64,000 nucleotides of DNA, from positions 154,657-218,656 of the forward strand of contig NZ_JAHKQL010000031.1 in the NCBI RefSeq assembly GCF_018861005.1, read 5' to 3'. Below are positions 16,923 through 24,548 of the stretch, one piece after another. The DNA is from Polaribacter vadi. Lineage in GTDB: Bacteria > Bacteroidota > Bacteroidia > Flavobacteriales > Flavobacteriaceae. The translations under genes were made by a program, and so were the position numbers. How positions within the stretch are numbered: position 1 is the stretch's first letter; each line of letters starts with the position of its first letter. Below the pieces are notes generated by a model. The model did no database searches. It saw nothing but the letters and a program-made list of their open reading frames with translations, and was not told where the DNA came from.

Positions 16923-18227
16923 TTAAATTCTTTCAATTTTAGCTCCTATTGATTTTAAACGAGCTTCAATGTTTTCATAACCTCTATCAATTTGTTCGAT
17001 ATTATGAATTATTGATGTTCCTTTTGCAGATAAGGCAGCAATTAATAATGAGATACCTGCTCTAATATCTGGAGAGGTCATCGTTGTTGCTTTTAAAGTA
17101 CTTTCAAAATTCTGACCAATAACTGTTGCTCTATGAGGATCGCAAAGAATAACTTTTGCCCCCATATCAATTAATTTATCAACAAAGAACAAACGACTTT
17201 CAAACATTTTTTGATGAATTAAAACTGTACCTTTTGCTTGAGTTGCAATAACCAAAACAATACTCAATAAATCTGGAGTAAAACCAGGCCAAGGAGCATC
17301 TGAAACTGTTAAAACAGAGCCATCTATATAGTTCTGAATTTCGTAAGATTCTTGTTCTGGAATAAAAATATCATCTCCAATTTTCTCGAATTCTATGCCT
17401 AATTTAGCAAAAATATTTGGTATTTGTCCTAAATTTTCCCAACTAACATTCTTTATTGTTAATTCTGAACGTGTCATAACTGCAACACCAATCCAAGAAC
17501 CAATTTCAATCATATCTGGTAACACTCTATGCTCACATCCTCCTAAAGAATCTACACCTGTTATGGTTAATAAATTAGAACCAACACCTGTAATATTTGC
17601 GCCCATAGAATTCAACATTTTACATAATTGTTGAATGTAAGGTTCACAAGCTGCATTGTAAATTGTTGTTGTTCCGTTTGCTAAAACAGCCGCCATTAAA
17701 ATATTTGCAGTACCAGTTACAGAAGCTTCGTCTAATAACATATCTGTACCTACTAATTTTTCTGCTTCAACTCCGTAAAAAGATTCTTCTTTATTATATC
17801 TAAAGATTGCACCTAAATTGGTAAAACCCTCAAAATGTGTATCTAATCTTCTACGTCCAATTTTATCTCCACCAGGTTTTGGAATATATCCTTTACCAAA
17901 ACGTGCTAGCATTGGCCCTACAAGCATAATAGAACCACGTAAAGAACTACCATCTCTTTTAAATTCTGGAGATTCTAAATACTCTAATTTTATTTCATCC
18001 GCTTGAAAAGCGTAAGAATTACTACTTAATTTTTCTACTTTAACGCCTAATTCTCCTAAAATAAAAATTAGTTTGTTAACATCTATAATATCTGGAACAT
18101 TATGAACAGTAACTTTTTCTGGAGTTAATAGAACTGCACAAAGTATCTGTAAAACTTCATTTTTAGCTCCTTGTGGAGTGATGGTTCCATTTAATTTGTG
18201 ACCACCTTCAATTTTAAACGATGCCAT
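16923..18227 (-). CDS. murA: UDP-N-acetylglucosamine 1-carboxyvinyltransferase
   Basis: A 434-residue enzyme that transfers enolpyruvate from PEP to UDP-GlcNAc, the first committed step of peptidoglycan synthesis. The start MASFKIEGGHKLNGTI and the QGAKNEVLQ motif with Lys22 are typical. The active-site loop reads KPGGDKIGRRRLD: residue 121, the position of the fosfomycin target Cys115 in E. coli, is Asp (codon GAT at 17867-17865, minus strand). A Cys-to-Asp change here leaves the enzyme active but blocks covalent fosfomycin binding in other bacteria such as mycobacteria. The gene lies 3 bp after DUF4290 and is surely co-transcribed with it, a pairing common in this phylum. Confidence 0.96.
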   Translation of the reverse strand: MASFKIEGGHKLNGTITPQGAKNEVLQILCAVLLTPEKVTVHNVPDIIDVNKLIFILGELGVKVEKLSSNSYAFQADEIKLEYLESPEFKRDGSSLRGSIMLVGPMLARFGKGYIPKPGGDKIGRRRLDTHFEGFTNLGAIFRYNKEESFYGVEAEKLVGTDMLLDEASVTGTANILMAAVLANGTTTIYNAACEPYIQQLCKMLNSMGANITGVGSNLLTITGVDSLGGCEHRVLPDMIEIGSWIGVAVMTRSELTIKNVSWENLGQIPNIFAKLGIEFEKIGDDIFIPEQESYEIQNYIDGSVLTVSDAPWPGFTPDLLSIVLVIATQAKGTVLIHQKMFESRLFFVDKLIDMGAKVILCDPHRATVIGQNFESTLKATTMTSPDIRAGISLLIAALSAKGTSIIHNIEQIDRGYENIEARLKSIGAKIERI

Positions 18228-18230
18228 TGC

Positions 18231-18881
18231 TTAATATCTTTTTCTGTTTTTATGATTGTGGTGTTGTTTCTTATGATTACTCTTAGAGTGATTTTGCCCT
18301 TGAGAATTTCTTTTTTTCAATAGATTTTTACTCTCTGTTAATTCTTCTTCTGTGTTTCTTAAATCTATTTTACCATCAGATAAATCATATAAATGTTTAA
18401 AAATAACAGCATCATCTACTGTATCTTTATTCCAGTTTAAATAACATTTTTTCATATGATTTGCAATGGTAAAGACCAAAGCTTCCTTTTTCTCTCCTTC
18501 TTCCCAACTTAAAGCAACATCTATCATTGTTTGTATATTGTTACCATAATAACGATATCTTGATGCTGATTTTGGATAAGCTAACCCTTCTGGTTTTTCT
18601 TGTAATTCTTCTTTTGATGGCTGAGGATAAGGAGACTCTACATCTAACTTAAATTCAGACATTATATATAATTGATCCCATAATTTATGTTTAAAATCTG
18701 GAACGTCTCGTAAATGTGGTTGTAAATTACCCATAACATCTACAATGGCTTTTGCCATTTTATCTCTTTCTTCTTTGGTTTCTAAAGCTATACAATGATT
18801 TACTAATTTCTGAATATGTCTACCATATTCTGGAATTATCATTAATGTTCTTTCTGAATTATATTCTAAATCGAATGTCAT
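18231..18881 (-). CDS. DUF4290 family protein
   Basis: A 216-residue soluble protein that I assign to DUF4290, a family conserved in Bacteroidetes next to murA; its function is unknown. The N terminus (MTFDLEYNSERTLMIIPEYGRHIQKLV) and the mid-region YPKSASRYRYYGNNIQTMID are the recognisable parts. The body is mostly helical, and the last 40 residues form a very basic His/Lys/Asn tail (HKKQHHNHKNRKRY), which suggests nucleic-acid or phosphate contact. No signal peptide or membrane segment is present. It is the first gene of a two-gene unit with murA. Confidence 0.85.
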   Translation of the reverse strand: MTFDLEYNSERTLMIIPEYGRHIQKLVNHCIALETKEERDKMAKAIVDVMGNLQPHLRDVPDFKHKLWDQLYIMSEFKLDVESPYPQPSKEELQEKPEGLAYPKSASRYRYYGNNIQTMIDVALSWEEGEKKEALVFTIANHMKKCYLNWNKDTVDDAVIFKHLYDLSDGKIDLRNTEEELTESKNLLKKRNSQGQNHSKSNHKKQHHNHKNRKRY

Positions 18882-19012
18882 TTATTTATTTTTGTGAAGT
18901 GTGTTCTTGGTTTATCCGAAGTAAATTCGATACACTTGAACTGACAATTTATAATTTGTAGTTATTTAACGTTGCAAAATAACACTTTATTTTTGTTTTC
19001 TAATTGGATTTT

Positions 19013-21334
19013 TTATCCAATCACTTTTAATTTAGCAAATTGTAGCAATAATTTCTTTTTACCTACTGTACTAAACTTAATTTCTGCTTTTTTATTTGGC
19101 CCCTTACCTTCTAATGCAATAACTTCTCCTGCACCAAATCTATTATGCTCTACAATATTACCCACTGCAACTTCAGTATCAAATAAATTGGTTTTTGGTG
19201 TAGCTTGAGATACTTTTTTTAAGTTTTTAGGAATTATTACTTCTTTCTTTTTAGCCAAATCACGTTCCATTTTTTTACGTTGAATTGGTTTTTGAAAGCG
19301 TATACCTTTTGGTGCATCATCAAAAATACTTTTATCAACAAAACGATTTATACTTGGTTCTGGTACCTTTGGAGTAATATAATGTAAGTATTGGTCGTCT
19401 ATTTCTTCTAAAAAACGACTTGGTTCTGCATCTACTAATTTACCCCATCTGTAACGTGTTTGGGCATAACTTAAATAGGCAACTTTTTCTGCTCTTGTTA
19501 ATGCTACATAAAATAATCTGCGTTCTTCTTCTAGCTCACTTCTGGTATTCATGCTCATTGCAGAAGGAAATAAATTTTCTTCTAACCCAACAATATATAC
19601 GTATAAATACTCTAAACCTTTAGATTGATGAATGGTCATTAAAGAAACGCTTGGTTTTTCTTCATCTTTTTTAGCATCGAAATCTGTAGCCAAAGCAACA
19701 TCTTCTAAAAATGTAGTTAAAGAAGCATCTGCACCTTCTTCTATTTTATCTGTAATAAAATCTTTAATTCCGTTTAAAAGTTCTTGAACATTTTCTACTT
19801 TACTTACAGCTTCTGGTGTACCATCTTTTTCTAAATCTTTAATTAATCTGGTTTCTTTTACAACAGTTTCTGCAATTTCGAAAGCATTTTTTGTTTGCGA
19901 TTCTATTTGCAAACGTAAAATCATATTCATAAAATTCTGTAACTTATTTTTAGTTCCAGAATTTATTTTGACATCAATTTTATCGATATATTTTATGATT
20001 TCGAAAATTGATTTTTTATAATAATTTGCAGCTATAGTAAGTCTATCTATAGTGGTAGCACCAATTCCTCTTGCAGGATAATTGATAATTCTTTTTAGTG
20101 CTTCTTCATCATTTGGATTAATTAGAATTCTTAAATATGATAAAATATCTTTAATCTCTTTTCTTTGATAAAATGAAATTCCACCATAAATTTTATAATC
20201 AATATTTTTCTTTCTTAATGCATCTTCAATAGCTCTAGATTGAGAGTTTGTTCTATATAAAACACAAAAATTATCTGATGTTAATTGATGATTCATCTGG
20301 TTTTCCCAAATGGATTGTGCTACAAAACGCCCTTCTTCTCCATCAGAAATAGTTCGCATTACGTTTATAGAATCTCCTGAATCATTAGAGGTCCAAACTT
20401 CTTTATCTAATTTAGTTTTATTTCTTGCTATTACAGAATTTGCTGCGTTTACAATATTTTTTGTTGATCTATAATTTTGTTCTAATTTAAAAGTTTTTAC
20501 ATCAGGATAATCTTTTTGAAAATTTAAGATATTCTGAATATTAGCACCCCTAAAACTATAAATACTCTGTGAATCATCACCAACTACACAAATATTACCA
20601 AATTTATCTGCTAAAGCTCTTACAATAATATATTGTGAATGGTTTGTATCTTGATACTCATCAACCATAATATATCTGAACCTGTCTTGATATTTTGCCA
20701 AAACATCTGGAAAACGCGCCAATAATTCATTGGTTCTTAACAATAAATCATCAAAATCCATAGCACCAGATTTAAAACATCTGTCTACATATTCTTTATA
20801 AATATCACCAACTTTTGGTCTGCTTGCATGCATATCTGCTTCCTGCAAATCAGAATTATTAAAGTACGCTCTAACTGTTATTAAACTATTTTTGAATGAT
20901 GAAATTCGTCCTAAAATTTGCTTTGGTTTGTAGCGTTCTTTATCTAAATTCATTTCTTTAATAATTGTAGATATTAATCGAACTGAATCTTGTGAATCGT
21001 AAATTGTAAAATTGCTAGGAAAACCCAACTTGTCTGCTTCTGATCGTAAAATTCTTGCAAAAACCGAGTGAAAAGTTCCCATCCAAAGGTTTTTGGCTTC
21101 ACTTTGACCTACAACTCCTGCAATTCTTTCTTTCATTTCACGAGCTGCTTTATTGGTAAAAGTTAGCGATAAAATGTTAAAAGAATCTACTCCAGATTGC
21201 ATTAAATGTGCTATTCTGTAGGTTAAAACACGTGTTTTACCAGAACCTGCTCCTGCAATAATTATCATTGGGCCATCTTTTTGTAAGACAGCCTGTTTTT
21301 GTGCTTCGTTTAAAGTATTTAAATAGGTATTCAA
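19013..21334 (-). CDS. uvrD: UvrD/PcrA-type 3'-5' DNA helicase
   Basis: A 773-residue superfamily 1A helicase of the UvrD/PcrA/Rep group, used in nucleotide excision repair, mismatch repair and clearing of replication blocks. Motifs in order: the Q motif LNEAQKQAV, Walker A IAGAGSGKT, TFTNKAAREMKER, VDEYQDTN, GDDSQSIYSFRGA, QNYRSTKNI, the 2A/2B domains with RGIGATTID, motif V SLMTIHQSKGLEY and motif VI VALTRAE. The C terminus ends in the PcrA-like tudor-type module (GAGEVIALEGKGPNKKAEIKF). The start is the ATG at 21334. It is divergent from the satD operon, and the gap between them contains three 28-bp repeats that could influence either promoter. Confidence 0.95.
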   Translation of the reverse strand: MNTYLNTLNEAQKQAVLQKDGPMIIIAGAGSGKTRVLTYRIAHLMQSGVDSFNILSLTFTNKAAREMKERIAGVVGQSEAKNLWMGTFHSVFARILRSEADKLGFPSNFTIYDSQDSVRLISTIIKEMNLDKERYKPKQILGRISSFKNSLITVRAYFNNSDLQEADMHASRPKVGDIYKEYVDRCFKSGAMDFDDLLLRTNELLARFPDVLAKYQDRFRYIMVDEYQDTNHSQYIIVRALADKFGNICVVGDDSQSIYSFRGANIQNILNFQKDYPDVKTFKLEQNYRSTKNIVNAANSVIARNKTKLDKEVWTSNDSGDSINVMRTISDGEEGRFVAQSIWENQMNHQLTSDNFCVLYRTNSQSRAIEDALRKKNIDYKIYGGISFYQRKEIKDILSYLRILINPNDEEALKRIINYPARGIGATTIDRLTIAANYYKKSIFEIIKYIDKIDVKINSGTKNKLQNFMNMILRLQIESQTKNAFEIAETVVKETRLIKDLEKDGTPEAVSKVENVQELLNGIKDFITDKIEEGADASLTTFLEDVALATDFDAKKDEEKPSVSLMTIHQSKGLEYLYVYIVGLEENLFPSAMSMNTRSELEEERRLFYVALTRAEKVAYLSYAQTRYRWGKLVDAEPSRFLEEIDDQYLHYITPKVPEPSINRFVDKSIFDDAPKGIRFQKPIQRKKMERDLAKKKEVIIPKNLKKVSQATPKTNLFDTEVAVGNIVEHNRFGAGEVIALEGKGPNKKAEIKFSTVGKKKLLLQFAKLKVIG

Positions 21335-21434
21335 TAGTAAATTTTGAAAGAATTTAAAAACGTGAAATTAGCCAAACTATTCGTTTTTATAAAGTAACCT
21401 TGTTAGTTTTTATTCACAAATTATTATACACAAT

Positions 21435-21517
21435 ATTCGTTCTAAAACCCGAATTAATGAGAATTCGTCTTAAAACCCGAATTTGTTAAAATTCGTCTTA
21501 AAACCCGAATAATTTTG
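21435..21517 (+). repeat. Three 28-bp tandem repeats at the satD promoter
   Basis: Three copies of a 20-bp core begin at 21435, 21463 and 21491, exactly 28 bp apart: ATTCG, a 10-bp middle (TCTTAAAACC in copies 2 and 3), then CGAAT. The outer 5 bp on each side are complementary, so each core is a small palindrome. The 8-bp spacers differ. An ATTCGT at 21379 is also in phase (two periods upstream). The last copy abuts a TAATTTTG promoter element (21510-21517) facing satD. Confidence 0.85.
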
Positions 21518-21557
21518 AAATTGACGATAAAAAAAGTATTTTTACTAAAAATTTACA

Positions 21558-22172
21558 ATGACAAGTATTTTAACAGGCGATATTATAAACTCTAGAAATG
21601 TAGCTACGCATCTGTGGTTACCTATTTTAAAAGATACATTTAATACTGTTGGAGCATCACCAAAAACTTGGGAAATTTATAGAGGAGATAGTTTTCAAAT
21701 TGAAATTAATTCGATAGAAAAAGCGCTATTATTTGCTATAAAATTAAAAACAGCCTTAAAGAAAATTAAAAATTTAGATGTTAGAATTGCAATTGGAATT
21801 GGAGCTAAAAACGAAGCTTTTAAAAACATTACAGAAGGTAATGGAGAAGCTTTTATAAACAGCGGATTTGCTTTTGACAACATTCTAAAAAAACAAAATT
21901 TAGCTTTTAAAACACCTTGGTCTGACTTTGATAACATCTTAAACACATCTTTGTCTTTAGCTTTATTAACAATGGATAACTGGACCATAAACTCAGCTAC
22001 TTTTGTAGAAATGTACTTAAACAAGCCAACAGTAACTCAAAAAATAATTGCAAAAGAATTAAACATATCAGAAAGTAGCGCTAGCGAACGTAGAAAAAGA
22101 GCTGGTTTAGATGAAATTATGCAATTAGAGCAGTTGTACAGAGATTTAATCAACAAAAAAACAACGAATTAA
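21558..22172 (+). CDS. satD: SatD family protein with C-terminal helix-turn-helix
   Basis: A 204-residue soluble protein that I assign to the SatD family, named after the streptococcal secretion-and-acid-tolerance locus; the activity is unknown. Residues 1-120 contain LTGDIINSR at the start of the first strand, YRGDSFQIEI near residue 43, and LDVRIAIGIGA near residue 75. This spacing of D, GD and RIxIGxG resembles the catalytic core of class III nucleotide cyclases and related palm domains (inference). The C terminus, TQKIIAKELNISESSASERRKRAG, is a helix-turn-helix. It starts about 36 bp after a promoter with three 28-bp repeats, and its stop overlaps the ATG of the next gene (TAATG), so the operon is translationally coupled. 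Confidence 0.75.
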   Translation: MTSILTGDIINSRNVATHLWLPILKDTFNTVGASPKTWEIYRGDSFQIEINSIEKALLFAIKLKTALKKIKNLDVRIAIGIGAKNEAFKNITEGNGEAFINSGFAFDNILKKQNLAFKTPWSDFDNILNTSLSLALLTMDNWTINSATFVEMYLNKPTVTQKIIAKELNISESSASERRKRAGLDEIMQLEQLYRDLINKKTTN

Positions 22173-22891
22173 TGTTACTCTTTTTAAAATTCTTATTGGC
22201 TCATATTTTGGGTGATTTTGTTTTTCAGCCAGAAAAATGGGTAACAGATAAAGAAAAAAAGAAAGTAAAATCTTTACGTTTATATTTTCATATAGGTGTA
22301 CACGCTTTATCTTTATTAATCATTCTTTTTTTTGATATACAAAAATACTGGTTAGGTTTTCTGTTTATAATTACAACTCATTACAGTATAGATCTACTAA
22401 AATTATATCTTCAGAAGAAAAAAACGAAGCGAATTTGTTTTTTTATAGATCAGGTTTTACACATTTTAATGCTGATGATTGCTGCTTCTTTTTATGAAGA
22501 TTTTAAATTATCCACAGAAAATATCATCACCAAAAAAACGTTATTACTATTAATTTTTATATTGATGGTTGTTTTTGTGTCAGCCATTATCATAAAAATA
22601 ATAATTACACAATGGAATCCTGAAAAGAAAAAAGAAAACGATGATTCACTTGCCAAAGCTGGTAGATATATAGGTATTTTAGAGCGCTTATTTGTTTTTA
22701 CTTTTGTAATTACAAATCATTGGGAAGGCATTGGTTTTTTATTAGCAGCAAAATCTGTTTTTAGATTTGGAGATTTAACATCATCTGAAGACAGAAAACT
22801 TACAGAATACATATTAATTGGTACTTTATTAAGTTTTGCCTTTGCTGTCTTTTTAGGAATTTTATATTTGTACCTCTTAAATTTTATATAA
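22172..22891 (+). CDS. DUF3307 family membrane protein
   Basis: A 239-residue integral membrane protein that I assign to DUF3307 from its N terminus, FLLAHILGDFVFQPEKWVTDK, and the early histidines LYFHIGVHAL and ITTHYSIDLLKL. About six to seven hydrophobic segments follow, with a polar cytoplasmic-looking loop NPEKKKENDDSLAKAGRYIG near residue 150. The His/Asp pairs placed at helix ends could bind a metal, but the family has no known reaction that I can name. DUF3307 genes often follow satD-type genes, as here, so the two probably act together: SatD as sensor or regulator and this protein in the membrane. It is followed 3 bp later by the third gene of the operon. Confidence 0.75.
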   Translation: MLLFLKFLLAHILGDFVFQPEKWVTDKEKKKVKSLRLYFHIGVHALSLLIILFFDIQKYWLGFLFIITTHYSIDLLKLYLQKKKTKRICFFIDQVLHILMLMIAASFYEDFKLSTENIITKKTLLLLIFILMVVFVSAIIIKIIITQWNPEKKKENDDSLAKAGRYIGILERLFVFTFVITNHWEGIGFLLAAKSVFRFGDLTSSEDRKLTEYILIGTLLSFAFAVFLGILYLYLLNFI

Positions 22892-22894
22892 ATA

Positions 22895-23407
22895 ATGGAA
22901 GATAAAATCTTAGAAAGTATTGCTTATATTTTACCTGCTGCAGTTACAGGTTTTGTTGCATATTATATGTTTAACGGTTTTTTAAAACAACAAAATACCG
23001 AAAAAAAATTAGCAATAATGGCAGAGAAAAAGAAAGAATCTTTACCTATTAAATTGCAAGCTTACGAAAGAATGTTGCTGTTTTGTGAACGCATTAATCC
23101 TGTAAAAATGCTGGTAAGAATTAAACCCATATCAGAAAACACTTCTGATTATTTACAGTTATTAATTGCCAATATAGATCAGGAATTTGAGCATAATTTA
23201 GTACAACAAATTTATATTTCTGATGAAGCTTGGACAGCAATTATTGCTACAAAAAGAGCCATAATTAATAAATTACAACAAGCAGCAGAAACATCAAATT
23301 CTGCAAATGATTTTAGAGAAAATGTATTAATAGATTATTCTAAAACGCTACCACCAACTGATACTGCAATTAGTTTTATAAAAAGTGAAGTAAAAAAACT
23401 TTTATAA
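22895..23407 (+). CDS. Membrane-anchored protein of unknown function, third gene of the satD operon
   Basis: A 170-residue protein with one N-terminal transmembrane segment (about residues 9-30, YILPAAVTGFVAYYMFNGF) and a soluble, mainly helical domain after it. The line IKLQAYERMLLFCERINPVKMLVRI and the C-terminal NDFRENVLIDYSKTLPPTDTAISFIKSEV look like a protein family restricted to Bacteroidetes that I have seen annotated only as a domain of unknown function. There is no catalytic motif. It begins 3 bp after the DUF3307 gene and ends at a hairpin, so the operon has three genes. A partner role for the DUF3307 membrane protein is inferred from position only. Confidence 0.7.
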   Translation: MEDKILESIAYILPAAVTGFVAYYMFNGFLKQQNTEKKLAIMAEKKKESLPIKLQAYERMLLFCERINPVKMLVRIKPISENTSDYLQLLIANIDQEFEHNLVQQIYISDEAWTAIIATKRAIINKLQQAAETSNSANDFRENVLIDYSKTLPPTDTAISFIKSEVKKLL

Positions 23408-23410
23408 TCA

Positions 23411-23442
23411 AAAAAAATATCCTTCTTAATTAAAAGAAGGAT
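23411..23442 (-). terminator. Terminator of the btuB-btuG-like operon
   Basis: Stem ATCCTTCTT (23419-23427) / AAGAAGGAT (23434-23442) with loop AATTAA. The minus-strand U-tract comes from the A-run at 23411-23417. It lies between the convergent satD and cobalamin operons. Confidence 0.8.
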
Positions 23443-23488
23443 AGTTATTATGAAACCTAAGCCTCATAAAATTCGAGGGAATTATTTA

Positions 23489-24547
23489 TTAATTGAAATA
23501 AACTTTACCTGGTACTAAACCAACTGTAAACTCATTCAATTCAACAAAAGAAGAAGCATCAAATATTTTTAATGTTCCATTTGAAACATAATCTTTAGCA
23601 TCAGTTATATAAATTTTACCATCATTTACAGAGATACCGTAAACTGTAGTAGAAATAATTGAAGAAGTAGGAATTACTGACGCACTTTCACTCATTTGAT
23701 AAACATCAGAAGAAGTAGAAAGATAAATATTCGAGTTACTAAAAACGAAGTTTCCTGGGTGAAAACCTGAAGCAAAATCTATAGTAGAACTAACAGTATT
23801 TGTACTTGTGTTTATAGTAACCAAACTCCCCAAAAGTTCTGGAGTACTCCAAGCACTTCCTTCGCAAGAAACTACTAGATTTCCACTATTATCAATAATC
23901 ATTTCATCTGGCACATTACCAACAGTAATTGTAGATGTTACTGTATCTGAAGTTGTATCAATTACAGAAATTGTATTACCAGAACCCCAACCACCTTTAT
24001 GAGAAACGTAAATAGTATTACCATCTGCAATAACTTGTTCAGGACCTTCTGCCACAGAAATTGTTGTAGAAATGGTGTTAGAAGCTAAATCTACAACAGC
24101 AATATAATCGTCTGTGGCATCACCACCTTCTCCCCAATTTGTAACATATCCTTTGCCATTTGCAAAAGCAATGTATCTTGGGTTACTTAAACCTTGAGAA
24201 ATCTCTGTAATTTTTTCCATAGTATATCTATCTGCTATTGAAATTTTATTACCAACATTTGCTACTAAATAAGCATCATCTCCATTAAAACCTATAGATT
24301 GTAAAATTGTTCCAATATTTTCTCCATTTACAGCACTGTAAATACCAGATTCTTCTGTTAAATAGTCATCAGAAATAAAACTAACTGTTCCTGTTCCTCC
24401 AGAAAAAGCGCCTTCGTTGGCAATTAAAATTCCATTTTCATAATCTCCTTTAGGTAAATCTTCACCATCATCATTATTATTATTACAGGAAGAAAGTAAT
24501 ACACCTGATAATACTGTTAATAAAATTGCTTTTTTGATATTCATCAT
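23489..24547 (-). CDS. BtuG-like surface lipoprotein, YncE/DUF5074 beta-propeller
   Basis: A 352-residue lipoprotein: the signal peptide MNIKKAILLTVLSGVLLSS is followed by the lipobox cysteine and an acidic, Asn-rich stretch (NNNNDDGEDLP) of the kind that directs lipoproteins to the cell surface in this phylum. The mature part has repeated YVTNWGEGG / VVDLASNTI / ISVAEGPEQVIADGNTIYVS units, a seven-bladed YncE-type propeller. Bacteroides BtuG, a surface protein that captures vitamin B12 for BtuB, has this fold and location. Here the gene starts 1 bp after the BtuB-like receptor gene, under a cobalamin riboswitch. B12 capture is therefore a strong inference, but the binding residues cannot be read from sequence alone. 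Confidence 0.8.
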   Translation of the reverse strand: MMNIKKAILLTVLSGVLLSSCNNNNDDGEDLPKGDYENGILIANEGAFSGGTGTVSFISDDYLTEESGIYSAVNGENIGTILQSIGFNGDDAYLVANVGNKISIADRYTMEKITEISQGLSNPRYIAFANGKGYVTNWGEGGDATDDYIAVVDLASNTISTTISVAEGPEQVIADGNTIYVSHKGGWGSGNTISVIDTTSDTVTSTITVGNVPDEMIIDNSGNLVVSCEGSAWSTPELLGSLVTINTSTNTVSSTIDFASGFHPGNFVFSNSNIYLSTSSDVYQMSESASVIPTSSIISTTVYGISVNDGKIYITDAKDYVSNGTLKIFDASSFVELNEFTVGLVPGKVYFN

Positions 24548-24548
24548 T

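Noticed and set aside
18911..18932. A short imperfect palindrome upstream of DUF4290 (TATCCGAA ... TTCGATA)
   Set aside because: It is imperfect and of ordinary length for AT-rich DNA, with no link to a promoter.
21435..21517. A short CRISPR array
   Set aside because: The period is 28 bp in total, with an 8-bp variable part, which is far too short for spacers. No cas genes are near.
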